From assembly GCA_038501195.1 (NCBI GenBank), contig JBBPUQ010000011.1, positions 1,116,001 through 1,180,000 on the forward strand: 64,000 nt of DNA, given 5' to 3'. The notes beneath the pieces are model-generated. The model was not told where the DNA came from. It saw only the letters and a program-made list of their open reading frames with translations, and did no database searches. Each line of letters begins with the position of its first letter. Positions within the stretch are counted from its first letter, which is position 1. This document shows, in pieces, positions 50,401 to 61,800 of this stretch. This stretch comes from Nemania diffusa (taxonomy: Eukaryota; Ascomycota; Sordariomycetes; Xylariales; Xylariaceae). Made by a program: the position numbers and the translations under genes.

Positions 50401-50677
50401 TTTATTTTTTCTCTTCTGGGACGGCTTCATCTGATTGGGTTTTGGCATTTTTCTTGAGCTAGCAAACATCTGAACGTTCCTCGGGCAAACAAACTGGTAT
50501 CTTTCTATCTATCGACAAACATACGTCAAGAAGAACAAGAATAGGATTTAAGAAACAAGAAGCCGATCAACGAATCACTCAACGAACAAAAGCAATTCAC
50601 TTTCTCCGAACCACTATTTCACTTTACACGATTTCGCCTTTCGTCTTCTCTCTACATCACCCCACCTCACAACCAAG
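47423..50677. other. 3.25-kb gene-free interval
   Basis: No supported gene on either strand. A 69-codon frame at 47982 starts like a signal peptide but continues in low-complexity sequence and is not convincing. TAGGTA/TACCTA words are frequent (for example 50096-50155). The final 450 bp before 50678 are pyrimidine-rich, then A-rich, which fits a long promoter and leader of the DUF3455 gene. Confidence 0.45.
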
Positions 50678-51593
50678 ATGTACGGTTCAACAATACTCGC
50701 CACCCTCTTGGGTGCCTCGAGCGTCTTCGCCGCGCCGGCTTGGCCCAAGGTCCGAACAGAGCTCGTCAACTCCGTCGGCAACGAGGCCGTGTCCGACTAC
50801 TTCAACCTCTTAGCGCAGAAGACCGACGCCGCTAAGCTTCTTGCCTACGCGCCCGCCTGTGACGTCTCTAAGGCCCAGATCCCAGTCGGTAAGTCGGCCA
50901 TCATCTGCATGCGAGTTGGAATCTTTCACTAACACCTATCTAGTATCCCCCACACCGTTGCCCACGCCAACAGCAGGCCTCGTATTAAAGCACGTAGCCA
51001 TAGGCCGCGGCACGCAGAACTACACCTGCGACACCACGAACTCCACAGCCGCCCCCGTCGCCGTCGGCGCCGTCGCCACACTCTTCAACGCCTCGTGCAT
51101 CGCCGCCTCCTACCCGGACCTTTTGCACGCCCTGCCACAGCTCGCGCTGCAGTTCGACCTGCCGGCCGTCGTCACGGCGGACGCGAAGATGGGGCCGACG
51201 AACCTGCTCGTGTCGGGCAAGCACTTCTTCATGAACACGACGACGCCCTTCTTCGACCTCGACACGACGCGCTACCAGATCGGCGAGGCGCCCTGCTCCA
51301 AGCTCAACGCCACCGCCGCCCCCGCCGACGCCCCCAAGGGCCGCCAGGGCGAGCTCGCCGTGCCCTGGCTGCGCCTCACCGCCAACCCCGGCGCCACCGG
51401 CCGCCTCGAGGAGGTCTACCGCGTCGAGACCGCCGGCGGTAGCGCGCCCGCAACATGTGCCGGCCAGCCCGCCGCGTTCGAGGTCCAGTACGCTGCTGAG
51501 TAAGTCATTCTCCTCCTACTTACTACAAACATCCTATTTCTCTACATCACGCTAACATTATTTAATAGATACTGGTTCTTCGCGTCTCCCTAA
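50678..51593 (+). CDS. Secreted DUF3455-family protein
   Basis: A fungal secreted protein of the DUF3455 family, often mislabelled malate dehydrogenase in databases; its reaction is unknown. Exons 50678-50888, 50944-51499 and 51569-51593 (introns 55 and 69 nt) give 263 residues. A signal peptide is evident: MYGSTILATLLGASSVFA with cleavage likely before AP. Conserved family parts are GLVLKHVAIGRGTQNYTC, LPQLALQFDLPAVV, HFFMNTTTPFFDL, VPWLRLTA and the closing VYRVETAGGSAPATC with FEVQYAAEYWFFASP. The last exon holds only eight residues plus the stop, and those complete the family's Y-W-F ending. Codons are strongly GC3-biased, suggesting good expression. Confidence 0.9.
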
Positions 51594-52482
51594 ATCAATA
51601 AACCAACTCCTACTAAGAGGATGGGCTTAGACACCTTCCCCACACTAGAAAGAAAATGGTGAAATTGCGTTGATTAAGGCGGGATATACCCAGATATACC
51701 AAGCGCAAGCCTGGAATATCAGACGTGGACAATGTGCATAATGACGGGGCGGGACGGGAACGGCAGGGACAACAGCACCAGCAGTGGATGACATATGCTC
51801 TACTCTGGGCGGTAGCGACGGCGGCACGGATTGAATGTCCTCTCTATGGTCACGAAGAGACGGGCTTACTACATACATACCCATCGGCCATGACACGATG
51901 GATGGATGGATGGATGGGTGGATACCAAGCGAAAGCGGGCGGATGAGATACCTCTGACCTGGGCTATGGGCGTTTTGCGGATACTTCTTTTTTATAATTC
52001 CCCCTTCGACGAATATATACTTTTTAACTCATGCTTCTGCTTCTACCATCTAGCTCATTGTGCCTTTCTTAAGTTGACTGTTTTTCATTGAGCGGTCATA
52101 AATCATACTACTAAATAAGCTAAGTAGACTCTCCTCATGCTTCATTGTGGTTTGGCGCCTGTCTAAAGTAGCACTCTCATGCCACTCCCGCTAGTTATTA
52201 AAAATGGGACCTTTTGGGGACCATGCGATCCTCATCTACGTGAAACTTATTTATTATGCAATTATGTCCACAGACCATCATGTATCACGTTTATGCCTCC
52301 CCTTCGGTTTTCTGCAACTGAAAAAGAAGAAGACAGCAAGCGCCATGGCAGATAATACAACGAACCTGCCGTGCGTAAGTGCAACTAGTCAATTATGGTA
52401 GAACGCGTGGCCTACATGCGGGAACTGTTGCTAATCCATAGTTAGCACGGATAAACAGCAACTTCCTGGGCGCGATTGGTTC
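51594..52482. other. Convergent intergenic region
   Basis: 889 bp between two genes that end toward each other. It has a (GATG)n tract at about 51897-51919 and is otherwise unremarkable. No gene seen. Confidence 0.45.
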
Positions 52483-54141
52483 TTAAGAAGTCTGAATCGT
52501 AGACTGCGAGTCTGGTGGCGGCGAATGAATGGATGTCCTGGTGAGCGTTGAAGGTTCCTTTACAGCGCCTTCTATGCGCCACTTCATACCAATGACGGTA
52601 TCGCTTGCGTCGGTATAAAATCGAAACTTGAAGCCATCTAGATTAGCGGAAGGCCACCTCCCTCGGCGCACTTGATCATCTCGCTCCGTGAAGAAGGAAA
52701 ACACGTCCTGTTCTACGATCTGGAGACTGTACGGGTCGCCTTCGAAACCTTGGAAACACGCACGGAGTGCACCATCCTCCAGCGAAACGCGAACGAAAAA
52801 GGTGCCGGCTTCGTGGTGATAGTCTCCGATGAATGCATCTAGAGGTCGTTTGGACTCTGAAGCATTCTTCTCTTCTGCAAAGTGTTTCTCTGCCTCGAGA
52901 AATTGAACTTTTCTTTTATCTGCTACTTGCTGAGCAAGCTTGACAAAATCATGCTTGTTCCCCAGATCGAGCACCTGTTCCAGTAAGAACTGGCCAATCC
53001 AGTCTGCCGCATCAGTCCATGCCAAGGAGTTGGTGAGTACAACAATCACAAGGTCCTCCTCAGGGACCATAAAACTGGACGATAGGAATCCTGGGTAGCT
53101 GCCCTGGTTGTACAATATCAGCTGTGAGTCGCTGCTGTTCCCCAGGTTTGGCATGTTTGGCATGTGCTCGATATTGTAGCCGATCCTGCCAAAGTGACCG
53201 GGGAGCTGCACTCGGAAGAGACCAGACCCCGTGGACTGTTCTCTGTCCATTGTCCTTGACAGAAAGTTGTGGCCACTAGTCAGCTGGAGGACTTGCTTGA
53301 GGACACTACTTTGTGGGGTCGGTGTGTTGTCCATCTCAGCTCGTCTTGCCTGCAATAGTTCGTTGTGGAAGATCAACATATCATGAACAGAACTCCGAAC
53401 ACCGCCAGAAGACCCAGTGACGACGCCATCGCGACTATAGGGCCTAGGACACTCAACAAACCCCCCGTCAGTAAGGGGCTGGTATGCTTTGGCGTAGTTG
53501 TTCGTCTCAAAATCGCCAGCTGGAAGGGCACTTCTGTTCATGCCCAGAGGCTTAAATATTCTCTCCGTCACGAAGGTCCCGTACGACTGGCCAGATATCC
53601 TCTCAATTATGTAACCGAGGAGGGAGTATCCGAAGTTCCAATAACAGAAACTGTCCCGGAAAGGCGCGGTGGATGGTAGAACAGAAAGAGTGCGTAGAAG
53701 TGAAGCCATTGGTAGATGAGGGGTCTCTGCACCCTGAGACCATAATGAATTCCACCCAGGCATTCCAAGACGATGGGAAAGGAGATCCTGGACGTTGGCG
53801 GCTTGCAATGCAGGGTCCCTGGGCTTGAAATCCGGAAGAACTGTTTCGAGAAGGGTATCAAATGTCAGTTTCCCTTCGTCGACGAGGATTCCGATTGCTG
53901 CAGCCGTCATCGTCTTAGTGAGGGAGGCGACATGATAGACAGTCTGGTCGTCAGGTACAGACGAGTCATCGAGCAGGTTGTAGTGACCAACCCCGAGTGT
54001 CGCAACCAGGCGACCCCCCTTCATGACCCCAATAGACGCGCCTGGGGTGCCAGAGACTTGACATATTTGCTGGATCACCGGTGCTGTGGATTCGATGGTC
54101 TGAGCTAAGCTCTCCATTGTCCAAGAGTGAGGAAAGTACAA
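52483..54141 (-). CDS. Serine beta-lactamase / D-Ala-D-Ala peptidase-like hydrolase
   Basis: A 552-residue, single-exon member of the class C beta-lactamase-related (S12) family; fungal members act as esterases, lactonases or amidases of unknown substrate. The catalytic S-x-x-K is SLTK (Ser73, Lys76) in VYHVASLTKTMTAAAIG. The Y-x-N motif is YWN (167-169) in FCYWNFGYSLLGYIIE. The usual LLSHRLGMPGW and KPLGMNRSAL landmarks lie around these. At the place of the third motif it has YNQGSYPGF, with Q where many relatives have H. The C-terminal third is a lipocalin-like extension (FIGDYHHEAGTFFVRV). There is no clear signal peptide. The start could also be Met9 (54117). No biosynthetic partner lies beside it. 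Confidence 0.9.
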   Translation of the reverse strand: MYFPHSWTMESLAQTIESTAPVIQQICQVSGTPGASIGVMKGGRLVATLGVGHYNLLDDSSVPDDQTVYHVASLTKTMTAAAIGILVDEGKLTFDTLLETVLPDFKPRDPALQAANVQDLLSHRLGMPGWNSLWSQGAETPHLPMASLLRTLSVLPSTAPFRDSFCYWNFGYSLLGYIIERISGQSYGTFVTERIFKPLGMNRSALPAGDFETNNYAKAYQPLTDGGFVECPRPYSRDGVVTGSSGGVRSSVHDMLIFHNELLQARRAEMDNTPTPQSSVLKQVLQLTSGHNFLSRTMDREQSTGSGLFRVQLPGHFGRIGYNIEHMPNMPNLGNSSDSQLILYNQGSYPGFLSSSFMVPEEDLVIVVLTNSLAWTDAADWIGQFLLEQVLDLGNKHDFVKLAQQVADKRKVQFLEAEKHFAEEKNASESKRPLDAFIGDYHHEAGTFFVRVSLEDGALRACFQGFEGDPYSLQIVEQDVFSFFTERDDQVRRGRWPSANLDGFKFRFYTDASDTVIGMKWRIEGAVKEPSTLTRTSIHSPPPDSQSTIQTS

Positions 54142-54691
54142 TAGTTTGGCAGCCAGGGTGTCAAAAAAAGGATATGTCCAACACCAGCTTGAAAACGGAG
54201 AAGTATGATAGGAGAAACTGTTAGGATTGGCAATCGGTCAGACTCAGTGCAGATGGAGGGGTAAAACGGATAGTGAATCAAAACAGGTAGTACAAAAGTC
54301 GCAAGGAAGCTCGCCGGTGCCGAGTTGGCCTTGATACAATAAGTAAATTGTAAAATGTATTAATTAAATTTATTTGATTTATCATTTTTTTTTTTTCAAA
54401 AGTTGTATATTATATTTATTAATTACATGAAAATATAATTAATTTTAAAAATTTAATATATATATATATATATTATAAAATAAACTTTTATAATAAACTT
54501 TTGCAATTTATTGTCACATCTAGGACTAAGCCTCCAAACCACTAGGACATGTCCTCTGTCGCAAAAGGGTACAAGATACCAAGATGTCGTATCTTGGTGC
54601 TCGGCAGGCTTTTATTACTAGGTCTTGTGCACGCAAGCGTCACATTTATTATTAAAGCTAAGATCTTGCTAAAAATAAAAAAATTAAGTCT
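54142..54691. other. Intergenic region holding a small AT-rich repeat remnant
   Basis: 550 bp. Its first 200 bp serve as upstream region of the hydrolase gene. An AT-only patch lies at 54345-54508. The rest is normal DNA next to the UCH stop codon. No gene seen. Confidence 0.45.
54333..54525. repeat. Possible RIP-converted transposon scrap with imperfect inverted ends
   Basis: The left edge GATACAATAAGTAAATTG and the right edge, read on the minus strand as GATGTGACAATAAATTG, are imperfect inverted copies. The 160 bp between are nearly pure A/T, unlike all DNA around. A short MITE-like remnant is plausible, but no target duplication is clear. Confidence 0.35.
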
Positions 54692-55820
54692 CTAGTGGTT
54701 AAGAAGCCTCGCCTTCGTCCGCCCCTTCGCCTCCTCAACCCACTCCCCAAACGCCTCCTCGCCCCCCTCAGCCAGCTTCCCCCTGACCACGCCCTCGAGC
54801 ACCGCGCCCGCAAACCCGACGAAATTATGCCTGCGCAGCGCGTTCTCGTACTGCCAGTCCCTCCTCTTGGCCTCCTCGCGCGCCAGCGCCTCCGCGTCCC
54901 CGATCTCGCGCGCCCGCACCCGCAGGTCGCGCACCATGGCCATGAGGTTGAAGCGGATCTCCTCATTTGCGTAGCGCGCGACGCGGCGCCGCAGCACCTC
55001 CATGACCTTGGCGGGGAACTCGTCCGCGGCGCACGCGCCGTGGCTGATGGGTGCGGGCTGCAAGCCGTCGAGCTCGTACAGCGTGCCCCCGATGGGCGTG
55101 TACGCGATGAAGTGGAACGCGTCCTCGGGCTCCCCGCTGCGCTGCTGCGTCGTCTCGTCCGCGAACGGGCTGCTCTTCGCGAAGCTGTTGTGCACGTCCC
55201 GGATCAGCTCGCTGTTGCTCAGCGTCTCGCCCCGGAACTCGGGCGGCAGCACCATCGTGAACTCGCGGAACTCGCGCAGCGGCGTGCCGATGTCGATGCC
55301 CGGGCCATAATTACTACTGCTGCTACTGCTTCCTTCGTCCTTGTTCAGGAGCACCGAGAGTAGCGCCTGCGTGCCGCACGCATTCTGGATCGTCTGCGCC
55401 GCAAAGAAGATGCGCTCCGCCGCCTCGTGGTCGAACGTCCCGTCCAGGGGCTTGTCCGTCGCGGCGTAGGGGGCGTCCGTCGGGTATTTGAAGAGGAAGA
55501 TGACGCCGTAGACCGGGTGCAGCGCCGCGAGCGTCTCGGGCTCTAACGTGAGCAGCTCCTCAAACTGGACATCTTTGGCTCCGAGATTGTTGAGCAGGAA
55601 TGTGAAAACGCCCTAACGCCGGAGATTGGTCAGTCAGAAGAAAAAAACCTCCAGCTCTAACCTGCGCCTGATATCGACTAGAAAGGTAGGTAGGGTAGGT
55701 AGCTCCGGGGACAGTCGGCATACCGCGTCTGACTCAACTATTGTAGGGCATTAGCGTTTCCAATCGTCCTTGTCGCGACACATCGGCATGCTGCTCACTG
55801 GTATTCCAACCGCCACTCAT
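54692..55820 (-). CDS. uch2: UCH37/UCHL5-type ubiquitin C-terminal hydrolase
   Basis: A cysteine deubiquitinase of peptidase family C12 that in other eukaryotes docks on the proteasome lid. Three exons: 55820-55799 (22 nt), 55737-55724 (14 nt) and 55612-54692, giving 318 residues, close to UCHL5 (about 329). Only by including the 14-nt microexon does the N-terminus read MSGGWNTIESDAGVFTFLL, the family signature. Catalytic residues are all present: oxyanion Gln85 and nucleophile Cys91 in AAQTIQNACGTQALL, His179 in DAFHFIAY, Asp194 in LYELDGL. The Ser-rich piece after the active site (SSSSSSN) lies before the crossover loop. The C-terminal helices (RRHNFVGFAGAVLEG) form the UCH37-like domain. 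Codons are extremely GC-rich in the last exon, in contrast to the neighbouring AT patch. Confidence 0.93.
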
Positions 55821-56485
55821 CTTTCTCCCAGACGTGCTGAGCCCAGGTCACCCTTTGCTAGACCTCGGAGAACAGAGCGACAAATACACAGTAATGCGCG
55901 ATGAGAAATAAGAGAGCGCGTATCTTTAGTTCCGGTCGAGGGCACGGTTTTCTTCGGTTCAAATCCCTGTGAGCCTCTTTCGTGCGTTTGCAGCTCTTGG
56001 CTGGTAGAATTACTTTTTAGAAAGGTTTACCGCAGCAGATCAGATGATGTCAATTGCTTGAAACGGCATTACAGCATAAGGTATCCACTTAAACCGTGCG
56101 CCACCATTTTCCGATAAGATAAGATTAGAAAGAGGCGACAACCTCATTATCAAAGTTCTTCCGCGAGCATTTGGCCAAATGTGCTGCATGTCCACATTGC
56201 ATATATGAAAGTGCATTTAGGCAACTCCATATATATTCTGAAAGCTAGGCGGAAAGCTTTGTATACTTGATATATTATAATATCGCGTGTTGAACGTCAT
56301 CTACTCCATGAGACCCCATCTCTGCTAGTTGTTTTGTTATTTTTCATCTCCCATGATATAATGTATAAAACCGACGAAGACAATTGCCATCCCTTTTCCG
56401 GGGCTACTTTGATAGCAAATTCCACCGCATATCCACTATAATGCCTCACCGCAGAGATCCCTATCAACCTATCCTTCCCATCATC
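55821..56485. other. Interval upstream of the UCH gene
   Basis: 665 bp holding the UCH promoter on the left and the purine permease 3' UTR on the right. No coding frame. A tRNA-like B-box word at 55956-55966 is not part of a tRNA fold. Confidence 0.45.
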
Positions 56486-58846
56486 TCAGTCAAGAGAAGG
56501 GAGGTCGCAGTCCAGGTGATGACGTCGGTTTGAGAGGACTTTTATGTGCTTGTCTTCAGCTGATGCGCTGCGTGAGGCATGGTCCATAGTACTGTCACAA
56601 TCCGCCAGCTCTATGCCGTCTTTTCTGACGCCTCCCGTAGGATGCTCACCGAAAAACTTGCGGCGAATAAAGCGCATCCAGGTTGGCATGTCTCGCCTGC
56701 CAAAACCAAAGCTGTAAACCTCCTTCTCTTGCCAGTTGGACGGGGTCACTCTCCCGTTTGTGAGCTTTACCACGATCCAGATCATTGTATTTAGAACAAC
56801 ATATACCATCATACCCCTAGCATAGGCGTTAGTGATTGTTAGCTTAGCGGTATAAAGTCACCTACGCGATAAGGCCGTATGCAACACTGTAACTGAATGG
56901 CATAAATGCCAGGGTTACGAAAGACGGAACAGCATCGCCAATGTACTGCCAATTGATATTGGTGACTTGACGGATCATGAGACAACCGACCTAGATAGTG
57001 TTTTAGTATTGGGGCCTTTATATAAACCTGCGAAAAGTTCTAAGCTTACCAGAATGAGCGTCGCGCCTGTAGCCCAGGGCGGAATAGAGGCAAGGATCGG
57101 AGCAAAGAAAAGACTGATAAGAAAGCAAAACCCAGTAGAAATCGCGGTTAAACCAGTCCGTCCGCCTTCAGCAATTCCCGCACCGCTCTCGATGAAAGCA
57201 GTCACTGGCGAGCACCCAAATAATGAACCGATCGAAATACAAGCTGCGTCGGTGCAGTAAGCAACTGTTGAGCGCGGGAAGTCGCCGTTGTCTTCGACCA
57301 CGCCACAAAATTTGGCCATAGAATATAAAGTTGCTGTACAGTCGATGATGTCAACATAGAGGAACGTCACAAGGGCGAGCGCGAACTGGGCACTACTTGT
57401 CCCTTGGAGGTTCCATTCTTGTACTGCTAGAGTTGTTTCGATCGGATGGAAGGCAACGATCTGCCGAAAGAACTGGTATCGCTCTTCTCCCTCCAGCGTG
57501 TATGGGAAGTACGTGAAGGACGTATTGCGCCTGAAACAGATCAACAAAGAACTTCAAAAACTGAAGGGATGTACTGACGGCCAAGAAATGATTGATACGA
57601 GTCCGATTCCAATGATGATGGCGCTTTTGATTTTAAATGCCATCAAGAAAGCGACCAAAATACCTCCGAGAAAGATTCCAATCCACATCTACCCAGTATG
57701 AGTTTATAATCGTATTATCAGCATGATCAAATACGTACCGCAGGGTTCGCCATAATCTGCCCGCTGCACTCGGCGCTGCCGTCTAGTAATTCAGGAGGAC
57801 AGCCACCAATGGCTAAAGGTGTAGTAAAACCTCCAGTAATTGCACCAATACCAGCAGAATAAGAGAGTCCGATCTCCGTAAGGAAAAGTCCAATACCAAC
57901 ACCACACGCAGTCTTGATAGTGGCTGGTATCATACGAACTAGCCATTGCCGCATTCCTGTAAGGGCTAGGAACATGAAGATAAATCCCTCAACGAAGATG
58001 GCAGTCAAGGCAATGCGATATGGCACGGGGCCAGAGCCGCGCCAGCCGACAACCTGGTATGTGAAATATGCATTGAGTCCCATGCCTGGTCTATAAGTGA
58101 GTCAGAAAAAGGGTTTTAGCAAGCGAAAAACAGTCTTTTAGACTGCTCAAGTGTACTAACGCAAGAGCAACGGGAAGGTTGGTCAGGAATCCGAACAGGA
58201 TACTACCAAGGCCGGCCAAGGCTGCCGTTGCAGTGATTAGGTCGCGCTTTAAAGCTAAACATCAGAGCTTTAGCTACAATTTCCTTGTCTTCTGAGTATG
58301 TTTTTGAGAAATAGCAACGCACTTGTTTGGCACATTGACATAACCACATCACCAGGACAGCCAGGCTGGCTCCCAATCGGACACTCGCAAGTACCGCCAG
58401 AATCGGCAAGGACCGCTGACTGGTCGAACAGTTAGCGCATGAGTATATAATGTCCAGAGGTGTGTCGCTCACGTTGACGGCAATGATATATGCCATAGTG
58501 GCAAATGTTGTCAAACCGGCCCGAACTTCTCTAAAGAAAGTAGCCCCTTGTATCGACTTGGGCTAGGCATTGTCAGCATATTGGTTCCTGGATGATTGGG
58601 CATAAACCAGGAATATGTGCTTAGCAGTATGGCATTCGCACTGCATACATGCATGGCTTTGATCAGGGCTCCCAGGAAGCAAAATTGGCACATTACTGAA
58701 AAGGTAGCGTGACAGCAACTTACATGACCTGAGCCTTCGAGGCGAAAGACCCGACCGAAGGTAGATCGGTTAATTCTCCTGTCTATTATAGAAAATCTCC
58801 CCTTCACGTTCTCAATACCATCCTGGATGAAGGTAAACGGACTCAT
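56486..58846 (-). CDS. azgA: AzgA-type adenine-guanine-hypoxanthine permease
   Basis: A plasma-membrane purine:H+ symporter of the AzgA (NCS2-related) family. I join nine exons: 58846-58724, 58562-58473, 58419-58323, 58254-58161, 58090-57739, 57688-57579, 57530-57050, 56990-56866 and 56816-56486. All introns are GT/AG, 48-161 nt, and the total is 600 residues. Landmarks: FGRVFRLEGSGHPKSIQGATFFREVRAGLTTFATMAYIIAVN at the start (given here as spanning exons 1-2), ADSGGTCEC, LITATAALAGLGSILFG, the signature APGMGLNAYFTYQVVG, VGIGLFLTEIGLSYS, YVDIIDCTATLYSMAKFCG, GCSPVTAFIESGAGIAEGGRTGLTA and a final FVTLAFMPFSYSVAYGLIAG. The hydrophobic spans fit 14 membrane segments. The cytosolic tail is about 80 residues. 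Every join is in phase, so the gene looks functional. Confidence 0.92.
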
Positions 58847-61800
58847 CGTGTAGAGCCCCGGCACAAGGGTACCGAGTGTAAGAATGAACCAAATAGAGTA
58901 TAATAAGTGCCTCTGTCGAGCGTGGGGCGGTATTGTGACCTAGTAACAAGGTATAACAGTTGTAGATAGTAGGTCCCTGCCTTGTAAAGACTTGCAAGGC
59001 AATGCTACTAAAATTTAGGTCGCTAAAAAGGAAGAAGAAAAATTATGTTCCGTGAGGACTGAAGAGATCGATGTTAGTGTTGAATGGGAATCGAAGTCAG
59101 GACCAATATAGAAGGGGTTGAAGTTCAATTCAAAACCAAGACAACAAAGGCGTAAAAACGTAATGACCTCGGGAAAACGAAAGGTAGTATAGGTCAGGTG
59201 GATATGGGAGGGCCGGATGGACAGACAATTAGATAGCCTGTGAGATAGATCGGCAGGTGGATAGGTATCCTGGTAGGCGGCGGAGGTAGGGTAGAGTGAA
59301 GTACGGGTGGTAGTTGGTGAGAGGTGCGAGGACGGTGTACCAGACGAGGACAAGATCGAAATGAAGGGTGCCACCAACCGGGACCTAATGATTTTGCACC
59401 GCCGGCACGGGTCGCATGGGCTGCACCTACTAGGTTGATACCAAAGCACCGGAATAAATATGAGAGAAGAGAGGCATACGGGAAGAGGCGGAGAGAGTGT
59501 GTTTCTGATGTGTTTGAGCTGTGCATGCAAACATAAGCACTGGCTACTTGATGATAAAAGCTACCTACAGAAGAGGCGTAGATATTGGATCGGTGAATGG
59601 AAGGAACTCGTGATGTCTTAGGTAGGTACTTACCTACCTAGTTGATCTTGTAAGTAGGCAAGGACGGCTCATGCGCTTGACGTATCATATGGTGGGCAGG
59701 TAGGTAAGGGTACCTACCTTCCGTAGATAAACACGCTCGCGTTGTTTTTAGCTCTCAACGAGGAAATGGCACTTCGTTGGTAAAGAACCTCCCTATAATG
59801 ACTTTTAGGCATTAGCAAGTGTTCAACCTTGAACTCTTTGAACTGAAACTTCCCTTAGGATTCAACATACAAGTTTCAACGCCTGTTATTGGCTCTTTAG
59901 GCGCTAAAGGGGTGTAGACGTACCTGGGGATAGATATATGTTGAGAATTCTTGTTAAAGTGCAAAGACTTGACCAACCAGGATGGGACTTACTTGTTGGA
60001 ACAGCTAGGCCCACTCTGATGTTTATGCCCTTGTGTATTGACTATTTATTCCGGTCGAGGCTTTTCCTTTTTATCCGGCCAACATCTATTATCATCCCTT
60101 AGATAAATGGTCTGTGCAGATGGATTATTGTTAACAGTAGTGTTGTAGTCCTGCCTGTTATATATAGACAAGGTAGTACCGGTAACTGTCTACCTACACA
60201 TGTGAGCAGCTCTTCAACATTTCAAGAGTCCAACTGGAACCTTTATCTACCTAGGCATGCCAAGACTACTAACAATAACAAATTGTATAAGCACACAACG
60301 CTCATCAGGCGTGCCGCGTTGCTGGGACCAGGAGGGCCCAAATTTAGAGGGGTTTATTATCCACGCGTGTGCTTTCGCCTTTCGAGTAAAAACTAGCTGT
60401 TATAGGGTGTAAGTATGCAGACTATAAGACATGGCCATGTGTACGTACACAGTTGCTTCTGAATAGGTCTTGATGGCCTGTTACACTCTTTGTCTCTATC
60501 AAAGTAGTACTTGATTGACAATCGTGAACATTGTATTTGGTCAATCATAGTTCCACCACGGCATCTCTCTGCATCCAGACGGCTCTATCACCGTGATATA
60601 TATATGAATCTAAGCGGCTATGGATTATCATGATCATATCGTAAGAAGCAAGACTATCCGTGTTGTATCTATTCCAAGTAAACCACAAAGCCTCCTGCAG
60701 GTCTTTGGTCAATGCATAGCCGCCGCCTTGGAGTAATGTCATTGAGCCGTTCAGCTGCGAACCCACATGCGACGTGCATTCATATACCTCAATGATTCTG
60801 TCAGCCACCAAGTTCAAATCGAGCTATAGATCGAGTGAAAACCAGGGACCACCTATGAGCTTCCAGATAGGGGAAGTATAAGAGGGGTAGGGTACAGAGT
60901 AGAGCCGGAGTGGGTGCAAACATGCAAGCTCCCGAACCAGGTGTCTTGCTTTGTCCTACAACGTCAAGAACCACAAATCGATACTGACTCCATATAGATG
61001 CATGCAGAGGCTAGACAACGGGACAGCCGTGTGTAACGGGCGGAAAGACTGGCCAATTAGCGAGATTCTAGTGTAACAAGAGAAGTAACTCGCGAAGGAC
61101 AGAGTGCAGATCTTAGGACAGCGCACCTATCCCATCATATGTTGCCCATATTCTGTGCTTTTTCGATCATGGATGTTGTTGTGATCGCATTTAGGAGATC
61201 TTTGTTGCTGAATTAATGATTGGCCCAATATTTTATAACTACCTAGGTAGGCTCCGATATGCTGACGAATCGGGTGAATCTCCCAGATAAGTACGAAAAC
61301 ATGTATATGATGCATAGCGGGAAATATATCTATTTAGGTAGGTAAGGGGCAGAGAGAAAGAATGAAGGGATGATAAGCCATACGAGAATCTACTTAGAAT
61401 ATATCTACATGGGCTAATTATCTATGCTCGACTATAGGTTATAACTTATAATCGTCTTATGAAAATTTAGCTGTTGGTCAGCCACAATCTTTGCAGAATA
61501 CGACCCGAGACATCTCTGACTTGTCAACGTTAGATACAACGGCATTCGGCAGGCTAATAATTTAACACATCTCATTTGATTTATCCATATGGTAATATCT
61601 GGGGTGATCTGGGTTGTGAATGGCTGTCGCTATAGACATCTGTCAAATATTGCCGGTTGTAATATAATGAGATTCTGTAGCCACCCTCACCAAAGGTAAA
61701 GCTTGGGTCGAGCGACTTGAGCATATCTTCCTGTATAACAACACCCAGGCCTCCAAAATGACAAAGAAGATAATATTTAATAAAACTAAGATTCAGCAAC

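Noticed and set aside
54695..55363. 222-codon plus-strand frame opposite the UCH gene
   Set aside because: A mirror of the strong GC3 bias of the UCH exon; Arg/Leu/Pro/Ala-rich and without domains.
55956..55966. GGTTCAAATCC, a tRNA B-box-like word
   Set aside because: The bases around it do not form a T stem (TTCGG against CCCTG), and no A box or acceptor stem is found upstream.
59015..59530. 171-codon open frame on the minus strand upstream of the permease
   Set aside because: Low-complexity S/P/T/L-rich translation of pyrimidine-rich leader DNA, no domain, and a second frame of similar length overlaps it.
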